From Flavobacteriales bacterium (lineage in GTDB: Bacteria > Bacteroidota > Bacteroidia > Flavobacteriales_D > Cryomorphaceae), in assembly GCA_020200995.1 (NCBI GenBank), contig JAIVHQ010000308.1:1-12767 (forward strand): 12,767 nt of DNA, in the 5' to 3' direction. The first letter of the stretch is position 1, and each line of letters opens with the position of its first letter. Shown piece by piece: positions 5,610 to 12,257 of this stretch. The notes below the pieces were generated by a model. It had not been told where the DNA came from and did no database searches. It was given only the letters and a program-made list of their open reading frames with translations. The translations under genes were made by a program, and so were the position numbers.

Positions 5610-6239
5610 ATGAAATCCACAATGATGAAAACCTTCTTCGCAGCCACGGCCGCTTTGTTGCTTTTTTCTGCTTGCAATGAAAAGCCCGCGCCGCAGGCCG
5701 CTTCAAAGTCCCAGGCCTCTGACACCACAGCCGAAGCAACGAGCTCCGGTCTGAATGTTGCCTTCATCTACGGCGACTCCGTCAACGTACGGTACCAATT
5801 CCTTATTGATGCGGAAAAGGAACTCGAGCGCGAGGGCAAGCTGATCGACGAGCGCATACGCCGTAAGTACGAAAGGGCCGAAAAGCGCGCCGCGGAACTC
5901 CAGCGCGAAGCACCCTCCATGGGCCAACTCGAAATGCAGGAAGCCCAGATTGAGATGCAAAACCTCCAGGTGGAAATGCAGGAGTTTCAGGAAAAGCTGG
6001 CCCGTGATTTTCGCAAAAGAGAAGTTGAGCTTCAGACCAATTACCTCGCGCGAATCAACACATTTCTCGAAGGGTATAACAGCGACGGGCGGTACGACAT
6101 GATCATGAATTTTCAGCCGGGCGGTAACCTGCTCTGGATGTCGGATGCTTTTGACATCACCGATGAGGTGGTCGAAGGCCTCAACGCCGAATACGAAAAA
6201 GAAATGGCCGCCGAAAAGGCAAACGCCAAAAAGAAGTAA
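5610..6239 (+). CDS. OmpH/Skp-like coiled-coil lipoprotein
   Basis: 209 residues from ATG 5610; ATG 5622 and 5625 are possible and keep the signal. A hydrophobic segment ends in lipobox L-F-S-A-C (Cys22), so the protein is predicted to be lipid-anchored. After a low-complexity A/S/T linker, the L-N-V-A-F-I-Y-G-D-S-V-N-V-R-Y-Q strand is typical of OmpH/Skp-family starts (usually I-A-Y-I-x-x-D-S-V). A long charged helix (about 65-150) is the expected coiled coil of the chaperone tentacles and includes three near-perfect heptads. The C-terminal domain has Y-D-M-I-M-N-F, G-G-N-L-L-W-M and F-D-I-T-D-E-V as in the family, ending in a Lys-rich tail. Skp family proteins bind unfolded outer-membrane proteins; the lipoprotein form's role is inferred. 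It is followed by an open -1 frame leading into the next gene. Confidence 0.85.
   Translation: MKSTMMKTFFAATAALLLFSACNEKPAPQAASKSQASDTTAEATSSGLNVAFIYGDSVNVRYQFLIDAEKELEREGKLIDERIRRKYERAEKRAAELQREAPSMGQLEMQEAQIEMQNLQVEMQEFQEKLARDFRKREVELQTNYLARINTFLEGYNSDGRYDMIMNFQPGGNLLWMSDAFDITDEVVEGLNAEYEKEMAAEKANAKKK
5928..5990 (+). repeat. Three tandem 21-bp coiled-coil heptad repeats
   Basis: Three successive codon sevens encode L-E-M-Q-E-A-Q, I-E-M-Q-N-L-Q and V-E-M-Q-E-F-Q. The DNA units are 63 bases in total and similar but not identical (E-M-Q kept in each). They lie in the helical arm of the OmpH-like lipoprotein. Confidence 0.8.
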
Positions 6240-6304
6240 GCGGCATCGAAGACGAGGAGCAGAGGCGCGCGAGTGCCATCTGGTTCGCAGATCTCATCAA
6301 GGCG

Positions 6305-6661
6305 ATGAAAACCCAGGATCTCAAAACAAGCGGCCATCTTGGTGAAACCTACGACCTGATTTCCGAACTTCAGCTTTTACAACACACCCTGAGCACAGTA
6401 ATCGGCGATGTTGAGTTCAAAAAGATTTTGACGAAAGTGCAGCCCCTACTCGCGGAATTCCGCACCAAAACGGACAAGATACCCAAGAGCGACATCGAAA
6501 CTGCGCTCACGGCGATGTACGGATATCTGTCGCTCAAATTGGCTTCCAAAAAAGTCAGTGAAGAAACCGAAGCGGCCGTCAAAGTATTCGGCGCCTACCT
6601 GGCACACCTCTCCAAAGCTTACCGCGACATGAAGTCGGGAGAATCGCCTTTGAATAACTGA
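6305..6661 (+). CDS. Conserved helical hypothetical protein
   Basis: 118 residues, almost wholly predicted helical and without cysteine, signal peptide or membrane segment. Notable parts are an N-terminal M-K-T-Q-D-L-K-T, a central Y-G-Y-L-S-L-K-L-A-S-K-K-V-S-E-E-T and a C-terminal A-Y-L-A-H-L-S-K-A-Y-R. I do not recognise a family. ATG 6305 is the only standard start in this frame, yet the frame is open and protein-like for at least 20 codons upstream (from about 6245), overlapping the region after the lipoprotein stop, which raises the possibility of a longer form. It is probably last in the 5345-6661 transcription unit and is followed by a strong terminator. Confidence 0.65.
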   Translation: MKTQDLKTSGHLGETYDLISELQLLQHTLSTVIGDVEFKKILTKVQPLLAEFRTKTDKIPKSDIETALTAMYGYLSLKLASKKVSEETEAAVKVFGAYLAHLSKAYRDMKSGESPLNN

Positions 6662-6701
6662 TCGCGTCGATCGAGCACAGCCTCCAACTCCGCACAATCA
6701 T

Positions 6702-6740
6702 AAAAAAAAGACGGCTCCCGAGGGAACCGTCTCTGTTTTT
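6702..6740. terminator. Bidirectional rho-independent terminator
   Basis: A hairpin (6710-6731) with arms GACGG-C-TCCC and GGGA-A-CCGTC has one C/A mismatch and a 2-base apex. It is flanked by an A-run (6702-6709) on the left and CTGTTTTT on the right. It therefore serves the plus unit ending at 6661 and the minus M42 gene ending at 6759. Confidence 0.85.
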
Positions 6741-6758
6741 GGCGGAAGCCACCAAGAC

Positions 6759-7853
6759 TTACTTCAAATATCTAAAATCTTCGCCGGCTTTGATGTTCAG
6801 CAGTGTCTCGTAAATTAATTTGATCACGTTTTCAACATCGTCTTTGTGGGTCATTTCCACGGTGGTGTGCATGTAGCGCAGCGGCAGTGATATCAGCGCC
6901 GAAGCCACCCCGCGTCCCGAGTAGGCGAAGGCATCCGTATCGGTGCCGGTGCTGCGGCTCGCAGCGGCCCGCTGAAAGGGAATCTTGTTGCTCTCGGCAG
7001 TGGCGATGATTTTCTTGAGAAGGTTGTTTTGGACGGCGGGGCCGTAGGTGACCACGGGTCCTTTGCCTCCGTGCAGGTCGCCCTGTTCTTTTTTGTCGAT
7101 CATGGGCGTTTGGGTGTCGTGGCATACATCGGTTACGATGGCCACATCGGGATCAATGCTGCGGCTGATCATCTCGGCACCGCGGAGTCCGATTTCCTCC
7201 TGAACGGCATTCACCACGTAGAGCGAGAAGGGAAGCTTTACCTTGTTTTTGTGGAGCAACCGGGCCACTTCGGCAATCATAAAGCCGCCCATGCGGTTGT
7301 CCAAAGCACGGCCCACGTAATAGCGGTCATTGAGGGTCATGAATTCGTCTTCAAAAGTGACCACGCAGCCCACGTGCACACCGAGTTTTTCCACTTCTTC
7401 CTTGTCGGTGCACCCGCAGTCGAGGGTGATGTTTTTCATGCTCGGACTTTCTTCTTTGCCCATGGCATGGTTGCGCGTGTGGATGGCCGGCCAGCCAAAC
7501 ACAGCGCGCACGGGGCCTTTGTCGGTGTGGATGATCACCCGCTTGCTCGGGGCTATCATGTGGTCGGAGCCGCCGTTTCGGCGCAGGTAGATGAAACCCT
7601 TATCAGTGATGTAGTTTACAAACCAACTGATTTCATCGGCGTGGGCCTCGATGGCCACTTTATATTTTTTGCCCGGGTTGATCACCGCCGCCACCGATCC
7701 ATACGTGTCTACCTCGTAGCTGTCAATGTAGGGCTTCAGGTATTCGAGCCAGGCCTGCTGGCCGAGGGTTTCGAAGCCTGTGGGGCTGGGGTTGTTGATG
7801 TATTTTTCCAGAAATTTCAGCGAAGCTGCATTCAGAATTGATTTTTGAGCCAT
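6759..7853 (-). CDS. M42 family metallopeptidase (glutamyl/deblocking aminopeptidase type)
   Basis: 364 residues, the usual M42 length; a cytoplasmic dinuclear metal aminopeptidase that trims peptides and typically assembles into large tetrahedral complexes. Metal and catalytic residues are in place: His71 and Asp73 in E-A-H-A-D-E-I, bridging Asp185 in G-R-A-L-D-N-R, the Glu219-Glu220 pair in V-Q-E-E-I-G-L-R-G, Asp242 in V-T-D-V-C-H and His329 in R-Y-M-H-T. No signal peptide is seen. The ATG at 7853 gives a natural start. The gene is monocistronic in this window, divergent from the TPR gene, and ends at a shared terminator with the convergent plus-strand unit. Exact substrate preference (acidic, hydrophobic or blocked termini) cannot be read from the sequence. 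Confidence 0.95.
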   Translation of the reverse strand: MAQKSILNAASLKFLEKYINNPSPTGFETLGQQAWLEYLKPYIDSYEVDTYGSVAAVINPGKKYKVAIEAHADEISWFVNYITDKGFIYLRRNGGSDHMIAPSKRVIIHTDKGPVRAVFGWPAIHTRNHAMGKEESPSMKNITLDCGCTDKEEVEKLGVHVGCVVTFEDEFMTLNDRYYVGRALDNRMGGFMIAEVARLLHKNKVKLPFSLYVVNAVQEEIGLRGAEMISRSIDPDVAIVTDVCHDTQTPMIDKKEQGDLHGGKGPVVTYGPAVQNNLLKKIIATAESNKIPFQRAAASRSTGTDTDAFAYSGRGVASALISLPLRYMHTTVEMTHKDDVENVIKLIYETLLNIKAGEDFRYLK

Positions 7854-7966
7854 GTAATTTTTTTTGGTGCTAATTTAAGGTTTTACACGTGAGGTGCTTC
7901 ATAAGTCGCCCGGGTTTGTCGACATTACAGGGTTAATTATGAGCTAATTTTAAAAAAAATCCAACC
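7854..7966. promoter_or_regulatory. Divergent intergenic region with two weak -7 candidates
   Basis: The 113 bases between the M42 and TPR genes must hold promoters for both. On the minus strand, CTAATTTA (7870-7877) reads TAAATTAG and on the plus strand TAATTTTA lies at 7945-7952; each differs from TAnnTTTG at one fixed position and would give a leader of about 10-15 bases. No clear -33 TTG partner at proper distance is seen. Confidence 0.25.
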
Positions 7967-8926
7967 ATGGCATATTCGAAGACAGCAGCCTGCATTTTAG
8001 CTTCGGTTTTTTTTACCTTTAGTCTTGCATTCGGCCAGACTGATACTGTGAAAGTCAGCATTGCGGCTGACACCCTCGGTGCTGATATGCAGGAGGGCGG
8101 CCTTTCGCCCGAAGCCCTCAAGCAGTACAATGCGGGGTTGGCGCATTTTAAGCAGTACCGCCTCGATGAAGCGGTCGACGCTTTTACGATGGCCCTTCAA
8201 ATGGAACCCGATTTCTCAAAGGCCTACTACAGCCGCGCCGCCGCATACATGGAGGCCAAGCGCTACGTAATGGCCACATCCGATTTCGACCGCTACCTAC
8301 TGCGCACCGATTCTGTGAAGGACGCCTACTTCCTGCGCGCCAGGGCTCATCACCTTTCCGGAAATGACGACCGCGCCATGCAGTGCTATACCGAAGCCAT
8401 TGCCAAGGACTCCCGCCCGGGCGACGCGGCGCTGTATCGCGCAGAGATCCATTTCCGACAGGGAAATTTCAAGGAGGCCGAAGCTGATTATACCCGTGCT
8501 GTGACCGCTGACCCGAGCAATGCCAACGCTTTTCACGACAGGGGAAGCACCTACATGAACCTCGAAAAACTGCCCGCCGCCATCAACGATTACGAGCGGG
8601 CCCTGCAACTCGATCCGCGCCTGGCCCGGGCTTATGCCAATCTGGGGGCCGCTTACCGCAAATCAGGCGACCACCCCGAGGCCCTTGCCGCTTTTAATAC
8701 TGCCGTTCGCCTCGATCCCGACAACCCTCTGGTGCTCAACGGCAGGGGGGATGTCCACTTCTTGCTCGGCAACTTCGAAAAAGCCGAGTTGGATTTTCGA
8801 AAATCCATCGATCTCGACCGCAAATACGCCTTTGCCCACAACAACCTGGCGGGGGCACTGATCAAACAGGAGCGGTACAAGGAAGCCATCCAAAGCGCCT
8901 CAGATGTGCAAATACTGAAGCCATGA
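7967..8926 (+). CDS. Exported TPR-repeat protein
   Basis: 319 residues. Signal peptide: short basic start, hydrophobic core and probable cleavage after A-F-G (about residue 23); there is no lipobox, so it is likely a soluble periplasmic protein. Residues ~50-315 form about eight tetratricopeptide repeats with the usual W/L/G/Y-A-F-A-P spacing; clear examples are A-F-H-D-R-G-S-T-Y (188 on), A-Y-A-N-L-G-A-A-Y (222 on) and A-F-A-H-N-N-L-A-G-A (288 on). TPR arrays bind partner proteins; no enzyme domain is visible. The stop overlaps the next start as ATGA (8923-8926), so it is translationally coupled to the PorE-like protein and may act with it at the outer membrane-peptidoglycan interface. Confidence 0.9.
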   Translation: MAYSKTAACILASVFFTFSLAFGQTDTVKVSIAADTLGADMQEGGLSPEALKQYNAGLAHFKQYRLDEAVDAFTMALQMEPDFSKAYYSRAAAYMEAKRYVMATSDFDRYLLRTDSVKDAYFLRARAHHLSGNDDRAMQCYTEAIAKDSRPGDAALYRAEIHFRQGNFKEAEADYTRAVTADPSNANAFHDRGSTYMNLEKLPAAINDYERALQLDPRLARAYANLGAAYRKSGDHPEALAAFNTAVRLDPDNPLVLNGRGDVHFLLGNFEKAELDFRKSIDLDRKYAFAHNNLAGALIKQERYKEAIQSASDVQILKP

Positions 8927-10983
8927 GAAACGCACTGACCCTATTGTTCCTGTCTGCCGCCCTGGCGATCTCAGCGCAGAGTGTCCCTTTTGATAAATCC
9001 GCCTTCCCGAATGACAAGGAAGGACTCAAAAACGCTGTGGCTGAAATTAAGGAAGGCGATAAAATTTTTGATCGCGAGCCAAAAAGCTACTTCAATCTCG
9101 CTGTGCCGCATTACCAAAGGGCCTATGATTTTAACCCGAACAATGCCGAGCTCAATTACAAACTCGGGGTGTGCCTCCTTCACTCCACCTACAAGCTGCA
9201 GGCCCTTCCCTACATCAAAAAGTCTTACGCAGCCCATCCCAACTACGATCCCTACAGCATTCACTACCTCCTCGGGCGGGCCCATCACCTCAATTCGAAC
9301 TGGGATCAAGCCCTTGTCGAATACCAAAAACAACTCGATGTATTGCGGCGCGATAAGCCCGACCCTGAAGCCTATGAGACCATTAGGAAGTACATAGAAG
9401 AAGTGAAGAACGGCCAAAAACTAACAGCAACAGAGGAACGCGTTTGGATCGATAACCTGGGCCCTGCAATCAACTCTCCCGCCCCCGAATATGCCCCGCT
9501 CATCTCGACCGATGAGAGCCTCATTATCATCACGGCCCGCCGCGAAAGGAGTACAGGCGGACTTCTCGACGAGGCGGACAACTTGCCCTACGAAGACATC
9601 TACTACAGCCGAAACAAGGGCGGAGACTGGACACCCCTGACCAACATTGGTGAGAACGTGAACAGCAGTGGTCACGATGCGAGTAGTGGCCTTTCACCCG
9701 ACGGGAAAACCCTTTTCGTCTACAAAGGCACCAGCCGCAACAACGGCGATATCTTCTACTCGCGCTTCGAAAACGGGATGTGGACCAAGCCCTTTGCCCT
9801 CGGCAACAGCGTGAATTCAAGTGCCCACGAAACTTCTGCTGCCCTCTCTTACGATGGGAATGAGCTCTACTTCATTTCGGACCGCGAAGGGGGCTCGGGT
9901 GGAAAAGACATATACGTCGCTCAGTGGGACGGCCGAAAAAATGAATGGGGTGAGGCGCGCAACCTCGGCCCAACGGTCAACTCCTCTTACGACGAAGACG
10001 GGGTATATCTTCACCCCGACGGAAAAACCCTCTACTTCTCTTCCCGAGGCCACAACTCTATGGGCGGTAACGATATTTTCTACACCGAGAAGGTCAGGGG
10101 ACAGTGGCAAACCCCTGTCAACATCGGCCATCCCGTCAACACCCCTGACGACGACGTATTCTTCTCCGTGGCCGCCGATGGTCGTACGGCCTATTATTCC
10201 TCCATCCGCGAGGACGGTTACGGCGACAAGGACATCTACAGAATCACTTTCCTCGGCCCCGAAAAGCAGCCCGTGCTCAACGTCGAGGAGCAGCTGCTCG
10301 CCGGAAGCGACAAGAAACGAATTGACATCCCCGTTCAGTCTGAAGTGAAAATCCGAACCAGCCGCATGATTCTGCTCAAGGGCACGGTGATCGACGATAA
10401 AACCAATGAGCCCGTTTCGGCGGCCATCGACCTGATCGACAATAAAACCTCAGGCGTGGTGGCCACTTTCGAAAGCGATCCATCCACGGGCGCTTACCTC
10501 GTGATGCTCCCCGCCGGCCGCAATTACGGCCTTAACGTGAATGCGGAGAAGTACCTCTTTAACTCCCTCAACTTCGATATTCCCGACACAGCCGTGTACA
10601 AGGAGTTTTACAAAGTAATCAGGCTCAAGCGCATTCTGATAGGGGAGAGCATCGTGCTCCGCAACATATTCTTCGACTACAACGCTTTTTCTATCCGCAG
10701 CGAATCGGAAGCCGAGCTGGAGCGCCTGAAGAACCTGATATTGGAAAACCCCCAAATCAAGGTCGAGATTTCGGGCCATACCGACAATGTGGGCGGCGAT
10801 GCCTACAATGACGAGCTGTCGGAAAACAGGGCCAAGGCCGTGGTGGACCATTTGAAAGCAGCAGGTGTGCCTGCCGATCGATTGATATACGCAGGCTACG
10901 GAAAGTCACAGCCCGTGGCCTCGAACGACACCCCCGAAGGCCGGCAGGAAAACAGGCGTACAGAGTTTAAGATCATAGAATGA
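8923..10983 (+). CDS. PorE-like envelope protein: TPR, five-bladed WD40-like propeller, CRD and OmpA domains
   Basis: 686 residues. Signal peptide to about residue 19 (A-I-S-A-Q), no lipobox Cys. TPR-like helices span ~35-165. About five WD40-like (PD40) blades fill ~178-445, each with a V-N-S-S or V-N-T-P turn followed by S-P-D-G/H-P-D-G and L-Y-F-type strands. A carboxypeptidase-regulatory-like beta domain covers ~483-555. The C-terminal OmpA-like domain (~580-686) has F-F-D-Y-N, S-G-H-T-D-N (Asp621) and L-S-E-N-R-A (Arg636); the 15-residue spacing is that of the OmpA diaminopimelate-binding pair, so it should bind peptidoglycan. Length and domain order match PorE, a type IX secretion component of Porphyromonas, but Bacteroidota have many paralogues with this order and no other T9SS gene is present. 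Function is therefore envelope anchoring, with a T9SS role unproven. Confidence 0.9.
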   Translation: MRNALTLLFLSAALAISAQSVPFDKSAFPNDKEGLKNAVAEIKEGDKIFDREPKSYFNLAVPHYQRAYDFNPNNAELNYKLGVCLLHSTYKLQALPYIKKSYAAHPNYDPYSIHYLLGRAHHLNSNWDQALVEYQKQLDVLRRDKPDPEAYETIRKYIEEVKNGQKLTATEERVWIDNLGPAINSPAPEYAPLISTDESLIIITARRERSTGGLLDEADNLPYEDIYYSRNKGGDWTPLTNIGENVNSSGHDASSGLSPDGKTLFVYKGTSRNNGDIFYSRFENGMWTKPFALGNSVNSSAHETSAALSYDGNELYFISDREGGSGGKDIYVAQWDGRKNEWGEARNLGPTVNSSYDEDGVYLHPDGKTLYFSSRGHNSMGGNDIFYTEKVRGQWQTPVNIGHPVNTPDDDVFFSVAADGRTAYYSSIREDGYGDKDIYRITFLGPEKQPVLNVEEQLLAGSDKKRIDIPVQSEVKIRTSRMILLKGTVIDDKTNEPVSAAIDLIDNKTSGVVATFESDPSTGAYLVMLPAGRNYGLNVNAEKYLFNSLNFDIPDTAVYKEFYKVIRLKRILIGESIVLRNIFFDYNAFSIRSESEAELERLKNLILENPQIKVEISGHTDNVGGDAYNDELSENRAKAVVDHLKAAGVPADRLIYAGYGKSQPVASNDTPEGRQENRRTEFKIIE

Positions 10984-11005
10984 TCCGCCCCGTCAAGCTA
11001 AGCGC

Positions 11006-11013
11006 TATCTTTG
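11006..11013 (+). promoter_or_regulatory. Bacteroidota -7 promoter element (TATCTTTG)
   Basis: TATCTTTG matches TAnnTTTG at all fixed positions and lies 21 bases before the mnmD ATG at 11035, giving a leader of about 15 bases. It indicates that mnmD and the NUDIX gene have their own promoter separate from the PorE-like gene, whose stop is only 51 bases upstream of the ATG. Confidence 0.5.
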
Positions 11014-11034
11014 CCATCCCGTTAAGACATTTTC

Positions 11035-11742
11035 ATGGCAAAAATGACCGCAGCTGACAAGTACGCCCCCGAAGTGGTCCCGACCAGCGACGGCAGCCAC
11101 ACCCTGTTTATCCCTGCGCTGGGTGAGCATTACCACTCCTTTCACAGCTCCGTGCGCGAGGCTGTCCACGTGTACATCAATGCGGGCCTGCTCCACATCG
11201 CCGAAAAGACGACCGATGCTCCGATTGAGGTTTTTGAAGTCGGATTCGGCACGGGGCTCAATGCCCTCGTGACTGCCTTGGCGGCAAAAAAAGCAGCCCG
11301 CGATGTGCGCTTCTCGAGCATCGAGTTCTATCCCCTCACCGCCGAAGATTGCAGTGTGCTCAATTACTGCGATCACCTCGAAGAGCCCGAGGCTACTGGT
11401 ATTTTTGAACAGCTTCACGCCGCTGAGTGGGAGGAGTCGGTTAAGATTCACAAGCATTTTTCCCTGCACAAAATCCACGATGACTTCTTCGCCCGCGAAT
11501 TTCCGGAGGGCGTATTTCACCTGATTTATTTCGACGCTTTTGGCTTTCGGGCCCAGGAAGAATTCTGGTCGATAGCTGTTTTTGAGAAGTGCTTTAAAAT
11601 ACTAAAACCAGGTGGCGCTTTGGTAACTTATGCATCCAAAGGATTGGTGAGGAGAAACATGCAAGCTGCCGGATTCACTGTCGAAAAACTCGAAGGCCCA
11701 CCCGGCAAGCGCGAAATGGTGCGGGCCTTAAAACCGAACTGA
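11035..11742 (+). CDS. mnmD: tRNA (mnm5s2U34) methyltransferase MnmD
   Basis: SAM-dependent methyltransferase that completes the mnm5s2U modification at wobble position 34 of tRNAs. 235 residues, the stand-alone MnmD form without the FAD-dependent MnmC oxidase half. Diagnostic parts are H-Y-H-S-F-H-S-S-V-R-E-A-V-H-V-Y-I (32-48), the SAM-binding E-V-G-F-G-T-G-L-N (68-76), Y-F-D-A-F-G-F-R-A-Q-E-E-F-W (the MnmD Asp-Ala-Phe block) and a C-terminal G-A-L-V-T-Y-A-S-K-G-L-V-R-R with P-G-K-R-E-M. An internal ATG at 11044 is an alternative start. The stop TGA overlaps the next ATG by one base, so it is coupled to the NUDIX gene. Confidence 0.93.
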   Translation: MAKMTAADKYAPEVVPTSDGSHTLFIPALGEHYHSFHSSVREAVHVYINAGLLHIAEKTTDAPIEVFEVGFGTGLNALVTALAAKKAARDVRFSSIEFYPLTAEDCSVLNYCDHLEEPEATGIFEQLHAAEWEESVKIHKHFSLHKIHDDFFAREFPEGVFHLIYFDAFGFRAQEEFWSIAVFEKCFKILKPGGALVTYASKGLVRRNMQAAGFTVEKLEGPPGKREMVRALKPN

Positions 11743-12257
11743 TGTCGTTTCCCTTCAATGTACGCGTATACGGAGCCTTGATTTTCAAGGACCACATCTT
11801 GCTGAGCAATGAAGTCCACAAAGGAAGGGCGTTTACAAAACTTCCCGGCGGTGGCCTCGAATTCGGCGAAGGACTGCGAGATGCCTTGCAGCGTGAGTAT
11901 ATGGAAGAAACGGGATTGAAAGTGGACATCGAAGCCCACCTGTACACGACCGACTTTTTTCAGGTTTCGGCATTCAATCCCGACCACCAGGTGATTTCTG
12001 TGTACTACCGCGTAGCGCTCGCCGAGGGTTTTGGGTTGCCTTTCGGCAAAAATCAGACGACGGGCAGTTCCGCTTTTCCCGGAAAGGGAAATCCGAACCG
12101 AAACGTCCCGCCCGAAATCACACCCCTCGAAGAAAACCAATCATTCGACTGGATTCCCGTTGCAGAACTCAATGAAGAACACTTCACATTTCCGATCGAT
12201 AAAAAGATGGTGCCCATGCTCAGGGCTCAGGCCGACATAAGCCGCCGTGCCACATAG
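11742..12257 (+). CDS. NUDIX hydrolase
   Basis: 171 residues, cytoplasmic. The Nudix box G-x5-E-x7-R-E-x-x-E-E-x-G-L is complete at residues 37-59 (Gly37, Glu43, Arg51, Glu52, Glu55, Glu56, Gly58), with Tyr where a smaller hydrophobic residue is common. Nudix enzymes hydrolyse nucleoside diphosphates linked to another group; the substrate here cannot be inferred. A C-terminal F-D-W-I-P-V-A-E-L segment is typical. The start overlaps the mnmD stop by one base. The 3' end converges with the neighbouring minus-strand gene and overlaps it by 31 bp. Confidence 0.93.
   Translation: MSFPFNVRVYGALIFKDHILLSNEVHKGRAFTKLPGGGLEFGEGLRDALQREYMEETGLKVDIEAHLYTTDFFQVSAFNPDHQVISVYYRVALAEGFGLPFGKNQTTGSSAFPGKGNPNRNVPPEITPLEENQSFDWIPVAELNEEHFTFPIDKKMVPMLRAQADISRRAT

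Noticed and set aside
7029..7841. 270-codon plus-strand open frame
   Set aside because: It is antisense to the M42 peptidase, whose metal ligands are all in place; the plus frame has His/Val-rich shadow composition.
8150..8900. Possible DNA-level tandem repeats in the TPR gene
   Set aside because: The periodicity is only the protein-level 34-residue TPR pattern; DNA units are too divergent to call a nucleotide repeat.
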